Below, piece after piece: positions 6,174 through 15,021 of a DNA stretch of 64,000 bases. Where the stretch lies: NCBI RefSeq assembly GCF_000368045.1, contig NZ_KB849234.1, positions 267,460-331,459 on the forward strand. The letters run 5' to 3'. Both the position numbers and the translations under genes were made by a program. The notes beneath the pieces were generated by a model that searched no databases, was not told the DNA's origin, and was given only the letters and a program-made list of their open reading frames with translations. How positions within the stretch are numbered: the first letter of the stretch is position 1; each line of letters opens with the position of its first letter. This stretch comes from Acinetobacter johnsonii CIP 64.6. GTDB taxonomy: Bacteria; Pseudomonadota; Gammaproteobacteria; Pseudomonadales; Moraxellaceae.

Positions 6174-8969
6174 CTACTCTCCCTTTATTTTTTTCAAAAT
6201 TTCATCAACTTCATCATTTCCGATTAGCACTTCTAAATCGGTATCTTCCGTAGTTGTTATAATTTCTGTTAAACCATCAATATTAGTGATGCCTTGAAGG
6301 ATTTCATTTGTTGTTTTATTTTTAACCCTATATTTGTAATAGCTTAATGGCTGACTAGAAATTTCATCGTGAAATAAAAAACGCCTATGAAATTTTTTAC
6401 TTCTAAGATCTGGTAAAATCATAAAACTATCTTCTATTCTACCCCCACCCAAAAACTGATGCTGCCCCGCTTTGACCTCAAACTTTCCAGCAGTGGTCGG
6501 TAATACCCCTGCACCACTAATCTCAATTTGACTACCACCAGCAGTTAGCACGATTTTCTTATTGGCCTTAATTTCAATTTGCTCTTCCGTAGAAATAATC
6601 TGAATGCCTTTCCGCGCAATGACATCGAGTTCATCACCTTGCGCTTGGATTTCAACCTTGCCCTTGCCTGCATAGGCTCTTAGCCCGTCTTGTGCTGCAA
6701 AGAGACTTATTTTCTCACTGGCATGCGCAATCAATGATTTCTGCGTAGAAAGGTTAATACTCTCCCCTGCACTTTGGCTGATTTGACCATCAGCTGAGAG
6801 ATACAGATCTTCATTGCTGCTCACAGCTATGGAGTTTGGTGCAGAGAGAATCATGATGGCTTGTTTAAATGCATCTGCCTTGTTTTGATCTTGTTGTTCA
6901 ATCTGTTCTAAGAAGCCTTTTAAGTTTTCTAAAACTTCAAGCGGATCCGTCTGTTGATTCTTCGCCACTTCACTTAACGCTTGGCTATTGTTTAAAGTCC
7001 CTTCAAGTTGTTGTTTGGCAGGTTGAGCATTCAGATGTGTACCTGCAGCTTGATCTTGTTTATGGCTACTGAGCAGTAAACCGTCACCTGCTCGAATCGC
7101 GCCCCATTGATCAGTTCGAAGCTCGAAGCCTTCTCCTCGCCCTTCACTTCTCTCCGCTTCTTTCGGGTGGCTGAGGTTACCGAGGTTCAACTGAGTTGCC
7201 CCATGACTACTTTGTAGTTGAGTCGAAATTTGACCCGTGGTGTCATCGAAGCGGAGTTGGTTATAGCCTTCACCCCCTATTTCTTTAGAGCGAATCCCAG
7301 CTAGTTTCTTGGTCTCTGGCAATTGCCCTTTCTGATCAAATTTCGTTGGGCTGCGCTGCGCTTCATGAATCCGTCCAACCACAAAGGGACGGTCGAGATT
7401 GCCATCAAAGAAATCAATCACCACGATTTCACCAATGCGCGGTAAAAAGCGTGCGCCATAGCCCTCACCCGCCCATGGGGTCAAGACATCAACCCATGCC
7501 GAGTCTGTATCATTGTCATTGGCGCCTGCACCGCCGTCATGGCTGTGGTCATCGTTGCGGGTAAAGAGGAAGCGAACTTTGATCCGCCCCCATTCATCCA
7601 CATAAATTTCTTCGCCACTTGGTCCCACGACTTTGGCACGCTGTGGGTGTGTGGCTGGTCGGTGCGCTATCGGGTTATAAGCTGGAACGGTCGTGATGTG
7701 ACGACGCTGTAAACTCAAGTGGTTGGCTTGGCGTTCGCTTGGCACTGTGCTGGTTTTAAGTGACCATTGGCTTTGTTTCAGTAAATGCTGAATTTGCTCA
7801 CTCAGATCTTTAGGCAAGTTGTTTTGATTATAGAAAGTCTTGGTCGTGATCAGAAATTCTTTGTCTGCATCACTGTGTTGATCAAGTTCAGGATGTTCAT
7901 GTAACTCAAACCAATACCCCACTTGGGCATCACGTACGGTGCTCTGTGCAGTGAATTGTTTCGCCTGTTGGTTGTAGACATTACTCAGGGTTTGATTGAG
8001 TTTTTCAATTTGGCTGTTTGATGCTGTGGTCGCCTGATCTTCTCCATTTAAATCTTGCATCCATGCAGGGCTAACATGCCACGCTTGTTCTAAACTGAGG
8101 CTAGCATTGTCTTGTTGTGTACTGTGTTGATGTTGGCTTTGGACTGAACCTGCGCCTTCTTCTTGACTCAGGTGGTCGGCTTGCCAACGTTGGATATGGA
8201 CTGCAGTGGGTTGCAGGCTGCGCTGTGCACTCAGACTGATGATGCTATCCTGTTGTTCGGTAGCACTAGAACGATGAAAACGAATCTGTCGACGCTTTAA
8301 GACTTGAAACTGACTGTTGTCATCCAAGAGTCTAAGTTTTTGGGCTTGAATCGGATGACGAGTATGAGGCACATAGAGTTCAGCTTCATCAATCAGCCAG
8401 TTGATGCCTTCACTGCGCCAGAGCCGTGTTAGAAAGTCATAATCGGTTTCATTTGACTGCATGATGAAGGGACGAACATCGGTCTCTGTATCTAAACCAG
8501 AAAGGTCAAGACTGAGGCTTGCAGCAAATAGCGGACTTTTACTCTGCCATTCCTTAAAGAGTATTTCACTGACATCTCGCACACTTTTATTCATAAACAC
8601 TCGGCTATTGCGACGTTTATGCCAAAGTGCGGTTGCATCTTCTAAGCGAAGTTTATACAGGGTCAGTGCACCATCACTTTGTCCTTGTTCGGCGTGAGTA
8701 ATGATCCCTGTGCTGCGAAATAATGTGCCTTGATCTGTGACCTGATCGACCGCGACTTGCACTCCGATAAATTGTTTCAGTGGAATCAGGGCATTGGTTG
8801 AGAGGCAGATCAATTCAACATTTAAACCTTGGTTTAATGCATGGGTGCCTTCAATATGCTGTAAAAAGATGTCATGATTTAATGCAGCATGTGAAAATTG
8901 TGCATGAATGACACGTTTTTGTGCACTTAACCCCAATTGCTCAAACACTTGAGTGATTGTATTTATCAT
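6174..8969 (-). CDS. vgrG: T6SS tip protein VgrG with C-terminal cargo-type extension
   Basis: VgrG trimers form the T6SS puncturing tip and carry effectors. The 931 residues contain the gp27-like base (about 1-390, with LSAQKRVIHAQFSH), the gp5-like OB domain (AKVVGPSGEEIYVDEWGRIKV, then WVDVLTPWAGEGYGARFLPR), and the long repetitive DUF2345 beta region (SINLSTQKSLIAHASEKISL through KIVLTAGGSQIEI). After the conserved GQHQFLGGG comes a tail of roughly 88 residues (FHRRFLFHDEISSQPLSYY, then GITNIDGLTEI) resembling the transthyretin-like domains that bind cargo in other VgrGs. No T6SS sheath, baseplate or membrane-complex genes are in the window, so this is an orphan vgrG cluster. Confidence 0.93.
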   Translation of the reverse strand: MINTITQVFEQLGLSAQKRVIHAQFSHAALNHDIFLQHIEGTHALNQGLNVELICLSTNALIPLKQFIGVQVAVDQVTDQGTLFRSTGIITHAEQGQSDGALTLYKLRLEDATALWHKRRNSRVFMNKSVRDVSEILFKEWQSKSPLFAASLSLDLSGLDTETDVRPFIMQSNETDYDFLTRLWRSEGINWLIDEAELYVPHTRHPIQAQKLRLLDDNSQFQVLKRRQIRFHRSSATEQQDSIISLSAQRSLQPTAVHIQRWQADHLSQEEGAGSVQSQHQHSTQQDNASLSLEQAWHVSPAWMQDLNGEDQATTASNSQIEKLNQTLSNVYNQQAKQFTAQSTVRDAQVGYWFELHEHPELDQHSDADKEFLITTKTFYNQNNLPKDLSEQIQHLLKQSQWSLKTSTVPSERQANHLSLQRRHITTVPAYNPIAHRPATHPQRAKVVGPSGEEIYVDEWGRIKVRFLFTRNDDHSHDGGAGANDNDTDSAWVDVLTPWAGEGYGARFLPRIGEIVVIDFFDGNLDRPFVVGRIHEAQRSPTKFDQKGQLPETKKLAGIRSKEIGGEGYNQLRFDDTTGQISTQLQSSHGATQLNLGNLSHPKEAERSEGRGEGFELRTDQWGAIRAGDGLLLSSHKQDQAAGTHLNAQPAKQQLEGTLNNSQALSEVAKNQQTDPLEVLENLKGFLEQIEQQDQNKADAFKQAIMILSAPNSIAVSSNEDLYLSADGQISQSAGESINLSTQKSLIAHASEKISLFAAQDGLRAYAGKGKVEIQAQGDELDVIARKGIQIISTEEQIEIKANKKIVLTAGGSQIEISGAGVLPTTAGKFEVKAGQHQFLGGGRIEDSFMILPDLRSKKFHRRFLFHDEISSQPLSYYKYRVKNKTTNEILQGITNIDGLTEIITTTEDTDLEVLIGNDEVDEILKKIKGE

Positions 8970-9006
8970 CGTCTATATTTTTAAAAAGTAAGTTTCAGTC
9001 ATAGTC

Positions 9007-9043
9007 GATCGCAAACAGCGATCATAAATTAGGCGCCATTATA
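9007..9043 (-). promoter_or_regulatory. Possible vgrG promoter and leader hairpin
   Basis: On the minus strand a perfect TATAAT (9038-9043) lies about 70 bases before the vgrG start, but no good -35 is seen at normal spacing. Downstream in the leader, GATCGC-AAACA-GCGATC (9007-9023) forms a perfect 6-bp hairpin. Confidence 0.3.
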
Positions 9044-9093
9044 GCCAGATCAATCCGACAAATGAGCAGAGTTTTATTCTTATTATGTAAACA

Positions 9094-9127
9094 ACAAAAT
9101 GCCCCGAGCAGCTACGGAGCATTTTTA
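9094..9127 (-). terminator. Terminator downstream of tusA
   Basis: AAAATGC/GCATTTT plus CCG/CGG pair as an 11-bp stem with one wobble around an 8-base loop. Runs of T flank it on the plus side and are shorter on the minus side. It sits 14 bases after the tusA stop. Confidence 0.6.
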
Positions 9128-9140
9128 TGGAAAATAGGAT

Positions 9141-9398
9141 TTAACCCTTTTTAACCAAATAATGAAATTCTTTATTGCCGTTTTCGTCTAAGCGCTCTTC
9201 TTGCAGCAAAAGTTCATGCCCAAGATGCATACAAAATTTCGGAATATCCCATGAAGTTGAATTGTCCGTTGCAAACACCTCCACTACATCTCCCGATTTA
9301 GACTTGCGAATGGCTTGATGCAACATCATCACAGGCTCAGGACAGCGTAAACCACGGGTGTTTAATTGGATGCTTGGGCTCACTTCCAAATCAGACAT
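9141..9398 (-). CDS. tusA: Sulfur carrier protein TusA
   Basis: TusA is a small cytoplasmic protein that accepts persulfide sulfur from cysteine desulfurase and passes it on, for example to the tRNA 2-thiouridine pathway. The family motif LNTRGLRCPEPVMM holds the acceptor Cys in C-P-x-P, followed by the expected alpha-beta pattern ending HLGHELL and FHYLVKKG. I favour the second ATG (MSDLEVSPS, 9398), giving 85 residues; the upstream ATG at 9410 would add four residues. It stands alone with its own terminator. Confidence 0.88.
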   Translation of the reverse strand: MSDLEVSPSIQLNTRGLRCPEPVMMLHQAIRKSKSGDVVEVFATDNSTSWDIPKFCMHLGHELLLQEERLDENGNKEFHYLVKKG

Positions 9399-9540
9399 AT
9401 ATAAACTCAAAAATTTAAAAACTTGCCAATTTTAACACAACTGCCCATTTCGCATATCTGTTTGCATAGTTTGATGGCAGATGAACCTCGTATTTAAAAG
9501 TATTGATCTAATCATTCATGCAATCCTTGCTTAATTACAA

Positions 9541-9568
9541 TAGACAACTGTGTTTTCTACGGTATGAT
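9541..9568 (+). promoter_or_regulatory. Candidate sigma70 promoter for corC-lnt
   Basis: TAGACA (9541-9546) and TATGAT (9563-9568) are 16 bases apart, each one or two mismatches from consensus. The predicted leader before the ATG at 9611 is about 35 bases. Confidence 0.45.
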
Positions 9569-9610
9569 AAAATTAAGTTTTTTAGATATTAAGCGTCTTT
9601 AGGAAAGATC

Positions 9611-10450
9611 ATGCACGAGGAATCAGGCCCGTCGTGGGGAATGCGTGGCTTACGCAAATGGTTAGGTACCGCGCCAGAAACTCGCGATGAACTGTTAAAG
9701 TTAGTTCAAGATTCACGTCGTTTTTTAGAACCCGACACTGTTGCGATGTTAGAAGGCGTATTAGATCTTCCAGCAACCAAAGTCCGCGAGGTCATGACAC
9801 CGCGTACATCGATGATCAGCCTACAAGAAGATGATGAGTTACTCGACATTTTGCATACTCTGGTTGAGTCAGCACATTCACGTTTCCCTGTCTTTTCATC
9901 AGATCAACCAGACAATGTCGTTGGCATTTTATTGGCCAAAGACTTATTGCCTTTTTTGACTGAACCAAACAATAAAGTGGATATACGTGCGCTGATGCGT
10001 CAACCTTTATATGTACCTGAAAGCGCACGCTCAGACCAAGTGCTTCGCATGTTGAAAAATACCCAAACACACATTGCGGTGGTGATTGATGAATATGGCA
10101 CGACCTCAGGTTTAGTGACGTTAGAAGATATTTTGGAAGAGATCGTCGGTGAAATTGAAGATGAACACGACAAGATCGATGAGGAAGCTGAATATATTAT
10201 TCCCGATAATGACCCAACGACCGCAAATACGTGGCTGGTTCAAGCACTTACACCAATCGAACACTTTAACAATCTTTTAGATGCAAACTTTTCTGATGAT
10301 GAGGTTGAAACTGTGGGCGGTTTATTGCTTCAAGAAATTGGTTTAGTGAGTGATTTGCAAGGTCAGGTGATTGATCTTGAAAATTGGGAATTTACCATTG
10401 TAGAAGCAGATGCACGTTCTATTCATCTGATTCGAGCCGTTCGTAAATGA
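9611..10450 (+). CDS. corC: CorC/YbeX-type CBS-domain protein
   Basis: A 279-residue soluble CBS protein of the HlyC/CorC family, linked in other bacteria to magnesium/cobalt homeostasis and to ribosome function. The first CBS unit begins with VREVMTPRTSMISL (about residue 58). The second includes HIAVVIDEYGTTSGLVTLEDILEEIVGEI written here only in part (VVIDEYGTTSGLVTLEDI). The C-terminal transporter-associated CorC_HlyC domain spans about 195-279. The DUF21 membrane domain of larger relatives is absent, as expected for CorC/YbeX. Its stop overlaps the start of lnt by 4 bases, the same coupling as ybeX-lnt in enterobacteria. Confidence 0.93.
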   Translation: MHEESGPSWGMRGLRKWLGTAPETRDELLKLVQDSRRFLEPDTVAMLEGVLDLPATKVREVMTPRTSMISLQEDDELLDILHTLVESAHSRFPVFSSDQPDNVVGILLAKDLLPFLTEPNNKVDIRALMRQPLYVPESARSDQVLRMLKNTQTHIAVVIDEYGTTSGLVTLEDILEEIVGEIEDEHDKIDEEAEYIIPDNDPTTANTWLVQALTPIEHFNNLLDANFSDDEVETVGGLLLQEIGLVSDLQGQVIDLENWEFTIVEADARSIHLIRAVRK

Positions 10451-12006
10451 GAGCTTACTTTGACAAACTGTTAACCCCCAATCCACAACAAAAACAGTTA
10501 CCTTTAATTTATCCACTTTTAATTGCCTTATTTTCAGGGGCGGTCTTTAGTTTTGCACTCGCCCCTTATCATTATTGGTGGTTGGCAATATTATCCCCTG
10601 CACTGCTCTATACCACTTTACGCAGGCGCAGTGCAAAACAGGCCTTTGGCATTGGTTGGGCCTATGGTTTTGGCCTATGGTTCGTGGGGGCTTTTTGGCT
10701 CTACACTTCCATCCATGTCTATGGCGATACCAAGAGTGCCTTAAGTGTGGGTATGATCGGTATTATGGCCTTGGTCATGGGTTTATTCACGGCAGTTCAA
10801 AGCTTTATTTACCGCCGCTTTTTCCCTGAAACGCCACTAACCTTCGCTCCGCTTTGGGTGCTTTTTGAATGGGCAAAAACCTGGGTCTTCACAGGCTTCC
10901 CATGGCTGTTTGCAGGCTATGCCTTTACCGAACGCTTACTGGATGGTTATGCGCCATTATTTGGTATCTTCGGGGTGTCGTTTGTAGTCTTGGTGTTGGC
11001 CTGCGCACTGGTCGAAGTTTTAAACCGCCGCGTCTTTTGGGTCATTCCTTCTGCCTTATTGGTACTTGGTGCATGGGGCGCATCAAAAATTGAATTCGTC
11101 TCCGCAAAAAATACGCAGCCATTATCGGTTTCTTTAATTCAAGGCAATATCCCACAAGACTTAAAATGGCTCACTGAGTATCAACTAAAAACACTTGGAA
11201 TCTATGCTGATTTAACCAAAACAGAATGGGGACGAGACCTCATTGTTTGGCCTGAATCCTCTATTCCGATGTTCCAAAGTGATATCGAACCCTTTTTAGC
11301 TGCAATGACAGCACAGGCCAAGAAAACCAACACGGCGTGGGTCACCGGTATTCCATACTGGGATATTTCAGGCTCTGAAACGGCAGGTCGACCACTGTAC
11401 TACAACAGCATTATGGCCAATGGTGCTGAAGCCGAAGGACTCTATAAAAAGCAACGTTTAGTGCCTTTTGGTGAATATATTCCACTATCCGGTTTACTGA
11501 AATGGGTGTTGCCTGCCATGCAGAATGATCCGTCGATGAGTGGTTTTTCACGTGGCGAACAACAGCAACAACCGCTTTCTATTCATCAGCAGCACTTAGG
11601 CGCGGCCATTTGCTATGAAGTGGCTTATCCGAACTTGACACGTCGTAATGCCAGCCAAAGTGATTTCTTGGTGACAGTTTCCAACGATGCATGGTTTACA
11701 GGAACCGCAGGCCCTTTACAGCATTTACAGATGGTACAAATGCGTGCCAAAGAAAATGGACGCTGGTTTATCCGTGCCACCAATACAGGCGTAACCGCAT
11801 TTATTGACCATCAAGGGCATATCGTAAAACGTGCTCCGCAAGATGTGGCAACCGTGCTTCGCGGCGAACTGCCTGCTATGCAAGGTCAAACGCTATATAC
11901 CCGTTTAAGTGACTGGCCAATTTTAGGTTTTTCAGTCTTTTTACTGATCTTGGGCTGGATCTATCGTCCACATAAAGTCGATGTATCGTTTAAGTCTCGT
12001 CGATAG
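10447..12006 (+). CDS. lnt: Apolipoprotein N-acyltransferase
   Basis: Lnt adds the third acyl chain to the N-terminal Cys of lipoproteins at the inner membrane. The 519 residues begin with several membrane segments (about 20-215) and end with one more (LGFSVFLLILGWIY). Between them lies a nitrilase-type domain with the catalytic triad in recognisable context: Glu in VWPESSIPM, Lys in YKKQRLVPFGEYIP and Cys in AAICYEVAYP. The length is typical. It is translationally coupled to corC (ATGA overlap) and followed by a strong terminator. It would mature lipoproteins such as those seen at 3.4-5 kb. Confidence 0.95.
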   Translation: MRAYFDKLLTPNPQQKQLPLIYPLLIALFSGAVFSFALAPYHYWWLAILSPALLYTTLRRRSAKQAFGIGWAYGFGLWFVGAFWLYTSIHVYGDTKSALSVGMIGIMALVMGLFTAVQSFIYRRFFPETPLTFAPLWVLFEWAKTWVFTGFPWLFAGYAFTERLLDGYAPLFGIFGVSFVVLVLACALVEVLNRRVFWVIPSALLVLGAWGASKIEFVSAKNTQPLSVSLIQGNIPQDLKWLTEYQLKTLGIYADLTKTEWGRDLIVWPESSIPMFQSDIEPFLAAMTAQAKKTNTAWVTGIPYWDISGSETAGRPLYYNSIMANGAEAEGLYKKQRLVPFGEYIPLSGLLKWVLPAMQNDPSMSGFSRGEQQQQPLSIHQQHLGAAICYEVAYPNLTRRNASQSDFLVTVSNDAWFTGTAGPLQHLQMVQMRAKENGRWFIRATNTGVTAFIDHQGHIVKRAPQDVATVLRGELPAMQGQTLYTRLSDWPILGFSVFLLILGWIYRPHKVDVSFKSRR

Positions 12007-12034
12007 TTGCTATTGTTAAATCAGACTTTTCTAA

Positions 12035-12064
12035 AGAAAAACCCAAGCTGAGCTTGGGTTTTTC
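12035..12064 (+). terminator. Bidirectional terminator between lnt and csaA
   Basis: ACCCAAGC-TGA-GCTTGGGT is flanked by A and T runs on both sides. It can end lnt on the plus strand and csaA (stop at 12073) on the minus strand. Confidence 0.85.
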
Positions 12065-12072
12065 TTTTTCAG

Positions 12073-12411
12073 TTATAGTAACTTGGTGCCTACTGGAACC
12101 TCTGTATCAGGTACACACAGCACCACGCCTGCGTCTGAATCATGAAAGCCAGTCACTAAGCACTCAGACTGGATAGGACCAATTTGTTTGTTTGGAAAGT
12201 TAACCACTGCCACCACCAATTTACCCAATAACAGTTCAGGTTGATAACGCTCAGTAATCTGCGCACTCGATTTCTTAATGCCAATTTCATGGCCAAAATC
12301 GACATGTAAAATATAAGCGGGCTTACGTGCCTGCTCAAAAACTTCGGCCTGAATAATTCGCCCGACTCGGAGCTCGACTTTTAAAAAATCTGCCCAATCA
12401 ATCTGTTCCAT
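12073..12411 (-). CDS. csaA: CsaA-type tRNA-binding-domain protein
   Basis: A 112-residue single-domain protein of the tRNA-binding OB fold (EMAP-II/Trbp111/CsaA group). Visible features are FLKVELRVGRIIQAE near residue 9, KPAYILHVDFG, the GIKKSSAQIT loop and GKLVVAVVNFPNKQIG followed by SECLVTGF. CsaA has been described as a secretion-related chaperone in Bacillus and as a structured-RNA binder; the exact role here is not known. It reads away from lnt, with which it shares a terminator. Confidence 0.82.
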   Translation of the reverse strand: MEQIDWADFLKVELRVGRIIQAEVFEQARKPAYILHVDFGHEIGIKKSSAQITERYQPELLLGKLVVAVVNFPNKQIGPIQSECLVTGFHDSDAGVVLCVPDTEVPVGTKLL

Positions 12412-12520
12412 ATTTCACTCTATATTTATATTTTCTACAGTATAAGGAGCGAACACTAGCATCATATACAACGAAACAGACAAGCGATCCTATCTTTCCG
12501 CCATTCTTCATGATGCAATA

Positions 12521-12551
12521 AAAAAACCGAGCGTACTTGCTCGGTTTTTTT
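12521..12551 (-). terminator. Terminator downstream of the small membrane protein
   Basis: CCGAGC, loop GTACTT and GCTCGG, with A and T runs on both sides. It sits 23 bases beyond the stop of the gene at 12574. Confidence 0.85.
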
Positions 12552-12573
12552 ATCACAACTATAAATGTCAGTA

Positions 12574-12909
12574 TTAAATTTGACTGACCAAATAGGACAC
12601 CATACCAGCTAAAAAGAGCATCGGGGTATAACGGTAGAACATGACCACTTTTTGTTCTAATGCTGTAATCTGTACTTGATCGAGTGTGAGTACGGTTGCT
12701 TTTAACGCAGACCAAAAGCTCAAAACCGCCCATGTGCTAAACAGACTGATTGCAAAGAAACCCACCATAATTTGGCTGCTGCCTTCAGTCGACTGCCACA
12801 CACTTAAAACACCTTGAGCGATAGGAAGCATACTCAAAATCAAAAGAACAGACTTGAGCATCGACCAATGGAATTGGCTCATTTCATCCAACAAGGTTAA
12901 TGCTTTCAT
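12574..12909 (-). CDS. Small membrane protein of unknown function
   Basis: A protein of 111 residues with three likely membrane segments: about residues 18-38 (LLILSMLPIAQGVLSV), 47-68 (MVGFFAISLFSTWAVLSFW), and a C-terminal one (MLFLAGMVSYLVSQI). I chose the ATG at 12909 (MKALTLLDEMSQFH) because GAGGAG lies 6 bases upstream. Longer starts up to 12990 have no ribosome site and a low-complexity lead. No family is recognised and neighbours give no functional clue. Confidence 0.65.
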   Translation of the reverse strand: MKALTLLDEMSQFHWSMLKSVLLILSMLPIAQGVLSVWQSTEGSSQIMVGFFAISLFSTWAVLSFWSALKATVLTLDQVQITALEQKVVMFYRYTPMLFLAGMVSYLVSQI

Positions 12910-13113
12910 TCTATTCTCCTCAGGAAAATTAGTTGCCATTGAGAACATTATGCAAGGATTTAAATAAATAAAAAGCCTATTTTTATCCATAATTTACATT
13001 ATTTGTAATCAATAAATATGGGAATAATTCTTATTATAAATCTCAGCTGATACTTATTATATTTAATATTTTAAAATCATAATCTTAGATATTAATTTTA
13101 AATTAAGATGTAT

Positions 13114-13158
13114 TATCATTACAGTCCACATTGACATAACCTATGCACTGTAATGATA
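13114..13158. repeat. Perfect 12-bp inverted repeat after gspG
   Basis: TATCATTACAGT at 13114-13125 and its exact complement ACTGTAATGATA at 13147-13158 enclose a 21-base loop, 35 bases beyond the gspG stop in an AT-rich gap. There is no T run, so it is not a typical intrinsic terminator. It may be a 3' stabilising stem or a site for a dimeric regulator. Confidence 0.55.
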
Positions 13159-13192
13159 TATTCAATTAAACCCAATATATAATAATTCTCAA

Positions 13193-13630
13193 TTAAGGTT
13201 GATACTGAATATCAGCATCGGTTTCTTCACCACCTTGTTGACCATCCGCACCAAAAGAATATAAATCAAATGGTCGTCCATCGCTCCCAGGTGTAACATA
13301 TTGAATGTCATTGTCCCAACTATCTTTCGGATATCCACCTTTCACATAACCGCCTGGTAACCAATTTTTTGCAGACTCAGGCTTATTCACCAAAGCGTCG
13401 AGTCCACCCTCTTGCATCGAAGGATATTTACCATTGTCCAATTTATATTGATCCAATGCCGCAGCAACACCCTTGAGGGTAATGACAGTGGTATCCACTT
13501 TAGCTTTTTCACCACGTCCCATCACATTGGGTACAATTAAGGCTGCCAACACACCTAAAATAACAATCACCACCATGACTTCAATTAAGGTAAAGCCTGA
13601 AGCTTGGCGTCTATAGATTTTTGATTGCAT
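13193..13630 (-). CDS. gspG: Type II secretion major pseudopilin GspG
   Basis: GspG assembles the periplasmic pseudopilus of the type II secretion system. The prepilin cleavage motif QASG^FTLIEVMVVIVILGVLA is seen near the N-terminus, with the conserved Glu at mature position 5. The rest has the family's LDQYKLDNGKYPS, GWLxGxY-like turn (NWLPGGYVKGGYPKD) and the C-terminal Ca-site region DLYSFGADGQQGGE. I favour the ATG at 13630 (MQSKIYRRQ), with GGAAGAG upstream; 13648 is an alternative. It follows gspF by some 15-30 bases on the same strand. Confidence 0.93.
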   Translation of the reverse strand: MQSKIYRRQASGFTLIEVMVVIVILGVLAALIVPNVMGRGEKAKVDTTVITLKGVAAALDQYKLDNGKYPSMQEGGLDALVNKPESAKNWLPGGYVKGGYPKDSWDNDIQYVTPGSDGRPFDLYSFGADGQQGGEETDADIQYQP

Positions 13631-13663
13631 GTGAATTTTCTCTTCCATCTTATATTTTTAAAA

Positions 13664-14869
13664 TTAAATCATGTTGTTCATGTTGACGATCGGCAGCATC
13701 ACTGCGATTACTATCACCAAGACAATGCTTGCCATCAGAACCAACATCAGTGGCTCAAGTAAAGCCAGCAAGGTCGATATGAGCGTTGTCACCTCTCGGT
13801 CTTGCATGGTCGATGCGCGCTCCAACATCCGATCCAATTCACCCGACGTTTCACCACTTTTAATCATTTGTACCATCATCGGTGGGAAATAACCACTGCG
13901 CTCCAGCTGGGTCGCAAGGTTTCCACCTTCAGTCACTTTTTCTGCGGCATGATTGACCGCATCGCGAATCACCCAGTTATTACTCACCGCCGCGCCAATT
14001 TTTAACGCATCCACCAAGGGCACACCTGACTGGGTCAAAATCGATAAGGTACTGGCAAAGCGTGCGGCATTTATACCACGTGAAAGTTTACCGAATAATG
14101 GCAGTTTGAGCGTTAAACGATCAAAGGCATAATGCCCTGCTGTAGTTCTTAAAAATCGCAGTAATAAGCCGATGCCCAGTACACTGCCCACCAATAAAAA
14201 TGGCCATGCCACTCGAATAAAATCACTGGCTTTCATCAAGGCAACAGTAATCCATGGCAAGGCATCTTTGCTTTGGTCAAAGGTTTTGACAATGTCGGGC
14301 ACCACATAGGTCATAAGTCCCATCACGATGGCAAAAGACATCAGCATTAAAATAATCGGATAAATCATCGCGCCTTGGATTTTCTTCTGCATTGCAAAGC
14401 GATTTTCGGTGTAGTCTGCCAGCTGATCTAAAATTAAGTCTAAATGTCCTGAACGCTCGCCAGCGGCAATCGTAGCAATGTACAACTCTGGAAAACGTCC
14501 CGATTGCTGTAAACCCTGCGCCAACGAGTGACCTTCCAATACTTTAGAACGGACTGACATCAATAGATTTTGTACATGTGCTTTTTCTGACTGCTTTCCG
14601 ACCGCACGAATGGCTTCTTCCAACGGAATAGCCGCCGCCACAAGTACAGAAAGTTGACGTGTCAATAAAGCCAAATCATAGGCGGTAATTTGTTTTTGAA
14701 ACCATGTTTTACTGCTGTGCTTATCTTTTTGTTCAACAGGATCAACCGAGACTGGAATCAGCGCTTTATCACGAAGTTGTTGCCGAATTTGACGTGCTGA
14801 ATCCCCTTCGAGCACGCCTTTTTGCTGCTTTCCTGCGGCATCGAGTGCGGTAAATTGATATGCTGGCAT
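13664..14869 (-). CDS. gspF: Type II secretion inner-membrane platform protein GspF
   Basis: GspF is the polytopic inner-membrane platform of the type II system and contacts the GspE ATPase. The 401 residues show the typical N-terminal cytoplasmic lead (MPAYQFTALDAAGKQQKG), two repeated T2SSF domains (LTRQLSVLVAAAIPLEEAI at about 69 and FASTLSILTQSGVPLVDAL at about 272), and membrane segments near 170-190, 222-240 and at the C-terminus. The gspF-gspG pair stands alone, as reported for the scattered T2SS genes of Acinetobacter; gspE, gspD and others are not here. Confidence 0.94.
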   Translation of the reverse strand: MPAYQFTALDAAGKQQKGVLEGDSARQIRQQLRDKALIPVSVDPVEQKDKHSSKTWFQKQITAYDLALLTRQLSVLVAAAIPLEEAIRAVGKQSEKAHVQNLLMSVRSKVLEGHSLAQGLQQSGRFPELYIATIAAGERSGHLDLILDQLADYTENRFAMQKKIQGAMIYPIILMLMSFAIVMGLMTYVVPDIVKTFDQSKDALPWITVALMKASDFIRVAWPFLLVGSVLGIGLLLRFLRTTAGHYAFDRLTLKLPLFGKLSRGINAARFASTLSILTQSGVPLVDALKIGAAVSNNWVIRDAVNHAAEKVTEGGNLATQLERSGYFPPMMVQMIKSGETSGELDRMLERASTMQDREVTTLISTLLALLEPLMLVLMASIVLVIVIAVMLPIVNMNNMI

Positions 14870-15021
14870 GTTTACGCTTTCTAATTGTCCATTTAGTCAT
14901 TTGGCGCTGTTGCATGTCGGCACCAAAATCATTCATATTCTAAGTTATAAATTATGTCATCACTCTAACACAACTCATTCATCGCACAACGACAATTTCA
15001 TCAGGACATTTTGAGCTTTTT

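Noticed and set aside
12398..12733. 111-residue minus-strand ORF overlapping the small membrane protein gene
   Set aside because: It runs through a clear terminator and is out of frame with the gene at 12574-12909; a shadow frame.
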